From assembly GCA_902610975.1 (NCBI GenBank), contig CACLXL010000002.1, positions 106,438-170,437 on the forward strand: a stretch of 64,000 nucleotides of DNA, read 5' to 3'. The notes under the pieces were generated by a model. It was not told the DNA's origin, did not search any database, and worked only from the letters and a program-made list of their open reading frames with translations. Below, piece by piece: positions 56,858-64,000 of this stretch. Position 1 is the first letter of the stretch. Each line of letters begins with the position of its first letter. This DNA is from an uncultured Pelagibacteraceae bacterium. Its GTDB lineage: Bacteria > Pseudomonadota > Alphaproteobacteria > Pelagibacterales > Pelagibacteraceae. Made by a program: the position numbers and the translations under genes.

Positions 56858-59036
56858 ACTTTTTTTTATTTTTATCGATAATTTTTTGAATAAAACGTGG
56901 AGTAATAGTTCTTATAGGGTTAATAGTAGTCTTGATTTTACCAGGTGGGCCCTTCATTTTAAAACTTACTCCAAATAATCCTTCACCAACTTCATTTGGA
57001 ATAACGATATCTCCAATTAATGGAATTTTAGAAATTAATTTATTTAAAGTTTTGGCTGGCACTAGTGTACCTCTCAAACTTGTAATATCTTTATTTTGAT
57101 AACCTTCCATTAGAATTGAAACACTTGGGCCTATAGCAAGTATTTCGTTAATTTTTAAGTTATCATTTTTTTTTTCCATTTCAATTTCCAAAATATCGAA
57201 GGTTAAACCTTCACCCTGAGCTAAATCTGCTAAACCTCCAAGATCTGCCAAGGATAGTAACTTTATCATACCAGGAGCATTTACTACTTTAAAATCCTCA
57301 ATAGTCAATTTCGAATTTGAATATTGTTCCTCAATAATTACAGAGTATAAAAGTTTTCCTTCATTAAGACCTTTAAAAAAATTAAATCCGGTTAAAAGGG
57401 GTTTTGGTAAATCTGAGTAAACTTCTAAGTATTGTTTTCTTTTGTTTTTGTCATTTTTCATTGTGATATCTAAAAATTTATTATTTCCAAAATCTCCTTT
57501 TGAGGAAAGTTTAACAAATTTTCCATTTTCTATTTTCCCCAAAAGTTTAAAACTTTTTAATGACTCAGATAAAGGGACTAAGATATTTTTAAAATCTATA
57601 TCAATTTCTTTATTTAATGTTGAAAATATTTTATTATTTGTTTTTTTGCTCAATATTTTTGGTAAGTTAGTTGCATCATAACTGGTTCCCTTTACAAATA
57701 TTTTCTCAGCAAAATCTACTTTAAAGTTATTATTATTTTTTCCGTTTTTTGATGTTTTAACCTCAATTTTTTTTAATGAGTGAAATTTACCTTTTTTAAA
57801 TCTTAGATCCTTTACTAAAACTGAATTATCTCCATCAAGTAAACTTAGCTCATGTATTTTGATATTTTCATTATTTTTTTGTAAATCTATCGAAATATCT
57901 GAAATATTATTAATTGATGTTTTGTAATTAATTATTTCTAAATTTATCTCTCTGTTGTTTTTTGCATTTATTTTTAAATCAATGAATTTTTCTTTCAAAG
58001 AGTTTTCTAAATCAAATTTCAGATAATTTTTATTATCAAAAGAATAATCGCCATTTAAATTAATTGTACTTTTTCCCTTTTCTATATTTGTTTCAATATT
58101 TGAATTACTTAAAAATAATTTATCAATACTTTTGTGATGAAATTCCGAAGGTAATAAATTATTTATTACTACAGAGGCCTTAGAAATTTTACCAGAATTT
58201 TTATAATTAAATTCTTTCACTTTGTATGTATTATCAAAAGAAATACTCAAATTATTATTTAAACTGGCATTAAAATCTTTTAAAGTATTAAAATATTCAG
58301 TATTATTAAAAATTTCCTTATCTTTAAATTCTGTGCTTTTAAAATTTATTTTTGATTTAAAATTTGATTGTACTTTTAATTCTTTTGATAAATTAATCTT
58401 GATATCACCATCATAAAATTTAAATGGATAAACTTCACTTGAAATACTCTTAATAATAATATCAGTTTTATCTGCTAAATAATTAAAATCAGTATTTTGT
58501 AAAATGAAATTTTCCACAATTTCAGCCTTTAAATTTGTAATTTTTCCTCTTGCAATAAAATCGTCTAATTTATTTTCGTTATTAAAGAAAAAATCAATCT
58601 CCGTATCAATTTTCCCTGAAATTATTTTGTTATTAACAAAACTTGTAAAATTTGAGGGTTTGAATGTGGAAGAAATTTTTTTGAATTGGTCAAAGTTAAC
58701 CTGAAATAAAACTAATCTTAATTTTTCAATTTTAGGTTTTGATTTTAACAAAGATATAAAATCAATATAAACTTTAATATTTTTTGCTGGTATTTCAGTT
58801 TTTCTATAAATTATTTTTGGATTCTCCGTTTCTAGGAAAAGACTCAATTCTTTTAAGTTTATTTTAAATTTAATTGTTTCAACAGTTAAATTAGTATTTT
58901 TATTAGCTTGATTTATTTTATTTGATATTAATTTGTTAAACTTATCAGTTTCAATACCAACCGAAGATAAAATTAATATTATTGAAATACAAATAAATAA
59001 TAAAAAAATAATTGATTTTAAAAATAATTTATTCAT
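56850..59036 (-). CDS. AsmA-like/DUF3971 envelope protein
   Basis: A 728-residue protein with an N-terminal membrane anchor (about 5-27) and a long beta-rich periplasmic region. The C-terminal segment, with EGLTFDILEIEMEKKNDNLK, GPSVSILMEGYQ and KTLNKLISKIPLIGDI, fits the AsmA-like C-terminal domain of YhdP/TamB-related proteins. Such proteins are thought to carry phospholipids between membranes. It overlaps prfB by 4 nt. The exact subfamily is uncertain. Confidence 0.8.
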   Translation of the reverse strand: MNKLFLKSIIFLLFICISIILILSSVGIETDKFNKLISNKINQANKNTNLTVETIKFKINLKELSLFLETENPKIIYRKTEIPAKNIKVYIDFISLLKSKPKIEKLRLVLFQVNFDQFKKISSTFKPSNFTSFVNNKIISGKIDTEIDFFFNNENKLDDFIARGKITNLKAEIVENFILQNTDFNYLADKTDIIIKSISSEVYPFKFYDGDIKINLSKELKVQSNFKSKINFKSTEFKDKEIFNNTEYFNTLKDFNASLNNNLSISFDNTYKVKEFNYKNSGKISKASVVINNLLPSEFHHKSIDKLFLSNSNIETNIEKGKSTINLNGDYSFDNKNYLKFDLENSLKEKFIDLKINAKNNREINLEIINYKTSINNISDISIDLQKNNENIKIHELSLLDGDNSVLVKDLRFKKGKFHSLKKIEVKTSKNGKNNNNFKVDFAEKIFVKGTSYDATNLPKILSKKTNNKIFSTLNKEIDIDFKNILVPLSESLKSFKLLGKIENGKFVKLSSKGDFGNNKFLDITMKNDKNKRKQYLEVYSDLPKPLLTGFNFFKGLNEGKLLYSVIIEEQYSNSKLTIEDFKVVNAPGMIKLLSLADLGGLADLAQGEGLTFDILEIEMEKKNDNLKINEILAIGPSVSILMEGYQNKDITSLRGTLVPAKTLNKLISKIPLIGDIVIPNEVGEGLFGVSFKMKGPPGKIKTTINPIRTITPRFIQKIIDKNKKKSK

Positions 59037-60125
59037 TTACGGCTTTTTATTCCCTCTTCGATAAATTGATCAATATTTCCGTCCAGTACACTAATTGGAT
59101 TTGTGTTTTCTATTTTATTTCTCAAATCTTTTACTAATTGATAAGGTTGCAAAACATATGAACGTATTTGATGTCCCCAGCCTATGTCAGTTTTTGTTTC
59201 AAGTTGTTTTTGATTTTCCTGATCTCTCTTCTGAATTTCGTGCTCATATAGCCTTGCTTTTAACATTTTGAAACATGTCTCTTTATTCTTGTGTTGTGAC
59301 CTTTCATTTTGGCATTGAACAACAATTTTTGTCGGTATGTGAGTGATTCTTACAGCGCTATCTGTAGTATTAACATGTTGGCCGCCGGCACCGCTTGACC
59401 TATAAGTATCAATCCTAAGATCTTTTTCGTCTATTTTAATTTCAATATCATCTTCTACAACTGGATAAACCCAGACACTAGCAAAACTTGTGTGTCTTCT
59501 TGCGCCGCTATCGAAAGGAGAAATTCTTACTAATCTATGAACACCTGACTCAGATCTCATTAATCCGTATAAATAATTGCCTTCGACTTTTATAATAGAA
59601 GACTTGATACCCGCTTCTTCACCTTTATGTTCACTTATAATTTGATATTTAAAGTTTTTTTTATCGAACCATTTCATGTACATTCTTCTCAACATATCAG
59701 CCCAATCTTGACTCTCAGTTCCTCCCGCGCCTGCGTGAATTTCAAGGTAAATATCTAATCCATCATTATCTCCAGATAAAAAACAATTAATTTCATTTTT
59801 TTTTAGATTTTGTTGGATTTCTTCAATTTTATTAAAACAATCCTTTATAGTTTCGTCATCTTTTTCTTGAGATGCTAATGAGTATAAGTCTTTTAAATTT
59901 GCTAGTTCTTTTGAGGATACGTTAAATGAGTTTAAAATATCCTCAAATATTTTCTTTTGTTTTACGGTTTTTTTTACTAATTCCTTATTTTTCCAAAAAT
60001 TATCTTTTTGAAGAGTCTCTTCGATTTCTTTTAATCTTAATTCAACTTTATTAGTTTCAAAGATACCCCCTGATATTTTTTAGAGAGTTATCTGCTTTTA
60101 ATAATTTATTCTCAAAATTTTGCAT
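59033..60125 (-). CDS. prfB: Peptide chain release factor 2 (programmed +1 frameshift)
   Basis: Translation starts at ATG 60125 and reaches an in-frame UGA as codon 23 (60059-60057). A +1 shift there joins it to a long frame ending at 59033, for a product of about 363 residues. Downstream signatures are EIHAGAGGTESQDWADML, the GGQ motif in SGAGGQHVNTTDSAVRITH and, before it, codon-recognition region text of RF2 type. RF2 reads UGA and UAA stops. The start overlaps the PBP1A stop (TAATG), and the end overlaps the AsmA-like gene by 4 nt. A plain frame call would start wrongly at 59695. Confidence 0.95.
60057..60071 (-). promoter_or_regulatory. prfB programmed +1 frameshift site
   Basis: The minus strand reads AGG GGG TAT CTT TGA at codons 19-23. 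This is the same as the E. coli RF2 frameshift core: an internal Shine-Dalgarno AGGGGG, the slippery CUU, then UGA. When RF2 is scarce, the ribosome shifts from CUU to UUU and makes the full protein. The following base is A instead of the C in E. coli. Confidence 0.95.
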
Positions 60126-62485
60126 TAGTAAAATTGTCTAAATTTAATAAGATTATCACGACCATCAATTGATATTAAATTATTATTATTTATATTGTTA
60201 ATATCTTTGACCTTTAAAGCCTCCAAAATTGTTTCTTTATCTTCAGGCGAAGATTTTAACCCTGTGTCGTAATTAATTGATGTTAAATAAATATTTTTAG
60301 GTATGTTAAAATCTTTAAAATCTTCTTTATATAAAGCATTTTCCACAAAATTTTTAAATATTGGAAGAGCTGCCTTAGAACCAGTCTCATATTTACCTAA
60401 AGTTTTTGGATTATCAAATCCAATGTAAACACCTATAACTAGATTAGACGAAAAACCAATAAACCAAGCATCAAAATTATTATTCGTAGTTCCAGTTTTT
60501 CCTGCAAGAGGAACATTTAAGGATTTAAGTTTTTTTGCAGTTCCTCTTTGAACTGCACCACTTAATATATTTGTCATTTGAAAAGCAGTTTCTTCACTAA
60601 AAACTCTCTTGTGAGTATTTTCGATTTTTGGAAGTTCTGAAGTTTGGTTTATAAAATTATCGCAGCCAATACACTCAATATTTTTTCTTTGAAAAATAGT
60701 CTTTCCTCTTCTGTCTTGAATTCTAGAAATCAAATTTGGTCTTACTTTCTTCCCTCCGTTCACAAATGATGCATATGCTGAAGTAAGATTTAAAAGAGTT
60801 GTTTCTGCTGCTCCTAAAGATACAGATAATAATTCAGGTATATCATTATAAATTTCTAAATTTTTTGATAGTTCTAAAATTTTATCAAGTCCTAATATTT
60901 TTGCTATTCTAATCGTCATTAGATTTCTTGAGAACTCAATACCTTTTCTCAATGTAGTAGGTCCGTAAAATTTTTTTCCATAATTTTCTGGCTTCCAGTT
61001 TTTTAAACCTATACCCTGGCTTTCAACAAATGGTGCATCTAAGATTATTGAATTTGGTGAAAAACCATTTTCAAGTGCAGCTGCATAAACAATTGGTTTA
61101 AAAGCTGAACCAGGTTGTCTTTTTGCTTGAGTTACTCTATTAAATTCACTTGATTTAAAATTGAACCCCCCAACTAATGCTTTTATGTCCCCCGTGAAAG
61201 GATCAAGGACTACGATTCCACCATTCACTTTCGGGTACTGTTTTAAATTCCATGAATTTTTTACTCTTTTAACTAAAATTATATCTCCTAAGTTAAAAAT
61301 ATTAGAAATTAATTTTTTCTTTGGAATAATCCATTTAAGATCTACAGAATTAATAACACCTTTTTTTTTCACTTTTTTTTCGTCAATAATTTGAAATTCT
61401 AAATTAGAATTGTTAACTTGAGTAATTTCCGCAAATTCCCATTTTAAGGTTGGATCTAATTTATAGTTATCGATTTTTTTTTTCCAATTTTTTTGTTTAA
61501 ATTTATTTGTAATCGGTCCCCTCCATCCATGTCTTTTATCATAAGCTTCAATTCCTTTTCTTAAAGAATTTATGGCCTCTGTTTGATATTTAATATTTAA
61601 AGGAGTTCTTATGCTTAAGCCTTGAGAATATAATTTCTCAAATCCGTAATTTTCTTTGACAGATCTTCTTACCTCCTCCGTGTATGAATTAGCTTCATTT
61701 AATATTTCAATCTTCCTTCTTTTTAAATTTAATTCTGAATTTTTAAATTTGCTATATTCTTTTTTAGTAATAAAATTATTTTCTTTTAAATTTTGGAGAA
61801 CTAAATTTCTTCTAAATTTTCCAATATCAGGATATCTATAAGGATTATATTTACTTGGAGCTTTAGGTAAAGCTGCAAGTAATGCAGCATCAGGATAATT
61901 CAGTTCTTTTATGGATTTATTGAAATATTCTAAACTAGCTGCAGCTATACCATAAGTCCCTTGACCTAAATAAATTTGGTTTAGGTATAACTCTAAAATT
62001 CTTTCTTTAGAATATGCTCGTTCGATTCTAAATGCCAAAATTGCCTCTTTAATTTTTCTTTTTAAAGAAACTTCATTTGTTAAAAGAAAGTTTTTAGCAA
62101 CTTGCTGAGTAATTGTTGATGCGCCCTCTAATCTTTTGTTTTGCGTTATATTTTTAATATTTTTGAATAAAGCTCTTAAAATTCCTTTAGCATCTATTCC
62201 AGGATGGTTAAAAAAATTTTTATCCTCTGCCGACAAAAAAGAATTGATTACAACTTCTGGAATAGACTCGTAGGGAACAAATAATCTTTTTTGCAAAGCG
62301 TATTCGGCAATCAATTTCCCGTCTTCAGAGTAAACTCTGCTTGAAATAGGTGGTTGATAATTTGATAGTTTTTTGTAGTCCGGTAGGCCGATTGAAAAAT
62401 ACCATAATGTGGAAAATCCAAAAAATAAGATGGAAATCAAAAATACAATTATAAATTTAAAAGAAAAATTTATAAATTTAATCAT
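60125..62485 (-). CDS. mrcA: Penicillin-binding protein 1A
   Basis: A 786-residue bifunctional class A PBP. A membrane anchor (about 8-30) is followed by the GT51 transglycosylase domain (SAEDKNFFNHPGID, GASTITQQVAKNFLL), an OB-like insertion, and the transpeptidase domain with RQPGSAFKPIVY (SxxK), SRNL (SxN) and KTGTTNNNFDAWF (KTG). It polymerises and crosslinks peptidoglycan in the periplasm. It is the first gene of a three-gene operon with prfB and the AsmA-like gene. Confidence 0.96.
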   Translation of the reverse strand: MIKFINFSFKFIIVFLISILFFGFSTLWYFSIGLPDYKKLSNYQPPISSRVYSEDGKLIAEYALQKRLFVPYESIPEVVINSFLSAEDKNFFNHPGIDAKGILRALFKNIKNITQNKRLEGASTITQQVAKNFLLTNEVSLKRKIKEAILAFRIERAYSKERILELYLNQIYLGQGTYGIAAASLEYFNKSIKELNYPDAALLAALPKAPSKYNPYRYPDIGKFRRNLVLQNLKENNFITKKEYSKFKNSELNLKRRKIEILNEANSYTEEVRRSVKENYGFEKLYSQGLSIRTPLNIKYQTEAINSLRKGIEAYDKRHGWRGPITNKFKQKNWKKKIDNYKLDPTLKWEFAEITQVNNSNLEFQIIDEKKVKKKGVINSVDLKWIIPKKKLISNIFNLGDIILVKRVKNSWNLKQYPKVNGGIVVLDPFTGDIKALVGGFNFKSSEFNRVTQAKRQPGSAFKPIVYAAALENGFSPNSIILDAPFVESQGIGLKNWKPENYGKKFYGPTTLRKGIEFSRNLMTIRIAKILGLDKILELSKNLEIYNDIPELLSVSLGAAETTLLNLTSAYASFVNGGKKVRPNLISRIQDRRGKTIFQRKNIECIGCDNFINQTSELPKIENTHKRVFSEETAFQMTNILSGAVQRGTAKKLKSLNVPLAGKTGTTNNNFDAWFIGFSSNLVIGVYIGFDNPKTLGKYETGSKAALPIFKNFVENALYKEDFKDFNIPKNIYLTSINYDTGLKSSPEDKETILEALKVKDINNINNNNLISIDGRDNLIKFRQFY

Positions 62486-62630
62486 ATCTTTGGTTATCAG
62501 TGATAAATTAGACCATCTTTGGGCATCAAAAGTTTAAAATATCTGTATTTATTTATAAAATCGTATAAAATATTGGTATGACAAATTTAAAATTCACATA
62601 TTTCAAAAAATTCAAAGGAATTCAAATAAA
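62486..62630. promoter_or_regulatory. Divergent region between PBP1A and RNase E genes
   Basis: This 145-nt gap must hold both promoters. TATAAA hexamers (near 62552 and at 62564-62569) are -10 candidates for rne, without a clear -35. AAGGAA (62615-62620) is the only ribosome-site-like sequence, about 11 nt before the rne ATG. No known RNA leader was recognised. Confidence 0.35.
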
Positions 62631-64000
62631 ATGGAAAAAAATTTATTTATTGATGCATCGCATCCAAATGAAACACGAATCGTTCTTAAATCAGAAAATT
62701 CAATTGAAGAATATGAATTTGAAGATAAAAATAATTTAAATTTTAAAAACAATATTTATTTAGGAACAATTAGTAGAGTAGAACCATCTCTTCAAGCAGC
62801 TTTTGTAAACTTCGGAAGAGAAAAGCATGGTTTCTTAGCTTTCAACGATATCCAGTCCGATTACTATCAACTGCCTCATGAGGATAAAGAAAAAATAAAG
62901 GTTGTTGAAGAAAAAATTAGAGAAGATTTAAAAAATCAAAACATAGAATTATCTCAGGAAAGTATTTCACAGGATAATACTCAAAATTCTAATGATGTTA
63001 ATATAAAGCCTACTGAAAATGGTTTAATAAAAAACTCTGATGATGAAAAAAAAGAATTAAGAGAAGAAGTAAAGTCATCTTATGGTATTAAAAAATATCG
63101 TATTCAAGAGGTTATTAAACCTGGTCAAGTAATTCTTATACAAGTAATTAAAGAGGAAAGAGGACAAAAAGGAGCTGCGCTTACAACTTTTATCTCTTTA
63201 GCTGGTAAATATATTGTTCTTATGCCCAACACTCCAAAAGGAGGGGGAATATCTAGAAAAATTTTTAATTCTACAGATAGGCAAAAAATAAGGTCGATAT
63301 TAAATGAAATTAATATTCCAAAGAGTATGGGAGTAATTGTGAGAACTGCTGGAGCGAATAAAACAAAAAATGAGATAGATAAAGATTTTCAAAATACTCT
63401 AAAAACATGGGAAGATATCAGAGATAAAGCCTTAGAGTCTAACGCACCTTCATTAGTTTATGAAGAGGGAGACATCATTAAAAGAACTTTGAGAGATATA
63501 TATGACAACGAAACAAAAAATATTTTCATCGAGGGAAATGACGCATATCAAAAGGCAAAAAAATTTATGAAGGAACTTATGCCAAAAAGTGTAAAAAATA
63601 TAAAAAAATATAGAGGAAAAATTCCACTTTTTCATGATGCTAACATCGAGAGAGACTTAAATAATATTTTTGAACCAACTGTAAAACTTAAATCTGGAGG
63701 CTACTTAGTTATTAATCCTACAGAAGCTTTGGTTTCAATAGATATTAATTCTGGACAGTCCACTAAACAAATAAATATTGAAAAAACTGCATTAAATACA
63801 AATCTTGAAGCAGCAGAGGAAATCGCACGTCAAATAAAATTAAGAGATCTCTCAGGTTTGATTGTAGTAGATTTTATTGACATGAATAATTTTTACAACA
63901 GACGTAACGTAGAAAGGAAAATGCGTGATAGTATCAGAAAAGACAGAGCTAGAATACAGATTGGTAGAATAAGTAATTTTGGTTTACTTGAGATGACTAG
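62631..64000 (+). CDS. rne: Ribonuclease E/G, N-terminal part (cut by window edge)
   Basis: An open frame of 456 codons to the window end. NLFIDASHPNETRIVL, the S1 RNA-binding domain (NIYLGTISRVEPSLQAAFVN-FG), and the catalytic-domain GGYLVINPTEALVSIDINSG (metal-binding) are present. An acidic insertion of about 80 residues splits the S1 domain (about 83-160), a feature of alphaproteobacterial RNase E. It is the main endonuclease of mRNA decay. The start is ATG 62631. The C-terminal scaffold part is not visible. Confidence 0.93.
   Translation, partial: MEKNLFIDASHPNETRIVLKSENSIEEYEFEDKNNLNFKNNIYLGTISRVEPSLQAAFVNFGREKHGFLAFNDIQSDYYQLPHEDKEKIKVVEEKIREDLKNQNIELSQESISQDNTQNSNDVNIKPTENGLIKNSDDEKKELREEVKSSYGIKKYRIQEVIKPGQVILIQVIKEERGQKGAALTTFISLAGKYIVLMPNTPKGGGISRKIFNSTDRQKIRSILNEINIPKSMGVIVRTAGANKTKNEIDKDFQNTLKTWEDIRDKALESNAPSLVYEEGDIIKRTLRDIYDNETKNIFIEGNDAYQKAKKFMKELMPKSVKNIKKYRGKIPLFHDANIERDLNNIFEPTVKLKSGGYLVINPTEALVSIDINSGQSTKQINIEKTALNTNLEAAEEIARQIKLRDLSGLIVVDFIDMNNFYNRRNVERKMRDSIRKDRARIQIGRISNFGLLEMT

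Noticed and set aside
59033..59695. prfB as a short 220-residue gene starting at 59695
   Set aside because: The reading frame continues upstream with conserved RF2 sequence and joins the ATG at 60125 through a canonical +1 frameshift site, so the short form is an artefact.

Overview
The window is a very AT-rich, tightly packed bacterial chromosome segment. Gene content and order point to an alphaproteobacterium of the SAR11 / Pelagibacterales type. Signs of this are the nuoA-N, birA, coaX, RNase J, DUF1467, proS, lolC, lolD, dnaE run, the rpsB-to-lpx envelope cluster, a short editing-domain-free prolyl-tRNA synthetase, many 1-4 nt gene overlaps, and no gene-free stretch above about 165 nt. 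The taxonomic call is an inference from these traits. I found no insertion sequence, prophage, CRISPR array or rRNA.

Layout. (1) 1-9953, minus strand: structured S2 leader, rpsB, tsf, frr, uppS, cdsA, dxr, bamA, skp, lpxD, fabZ, lpxA and the start of lpxI. This links translation to isoprenoid, phospholipid, outer-membrane-protein and lipid A synthesis. pyrH and rseP, which usually sit in this cluster, are absent from their expected places. (2) 10002-33733, minus: a 22-gene run with no gap above 5 nt. It holds all 14 respiratory complex I genes, then birA, coaX, RNase J, DUF1467, proS, lolC, lolD and dnaE. (3) 33898-34059: tRNA-Asp and tRNA-Val. (4) 34160-38178: a zinc-ribbon membrane protein, an 850-residue epimerase-cupin-methyltransferase fusion, and a divergent GT17 glycosyltransferase. 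This is the most accessory-looking part. (5) 38191-46024, minus: EamA transporter, WecA-like transferase, tRNA-Leu, tig, clpP, clpX, lon (protein folding and proteolysis). (6) 46153-47559: glnA. (7) 47556-53666, minus: iscR-sufBCDS-sufU-sufT-sufA, the Fe-S assembly operon. (8) 53798-62485: hydrolase, anmK, tyrS, and a PBP1A-prfB-AsmA operon in which prfB carries a programmed frameshift. (9) 62631-64000: the 5' part of RNase E.

Functional links: the Suf operon makes the Fe-S clusters that NuoB, E, F, G and I need. The rpsB cluster, the Lol genes, PBP1A, AsmA-like protein, AnmK and the sugar genes all serve the envelope. The clearest regulatory elements are the pseudoknotted S2 leader, the prfB frameshift site, a likely IscR-type operator before the suf operon, and a Fur-box-like sequence just before the hydrolase gene. 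The most unusual single gene is the three-module sugar enzyme at 34683-37235.
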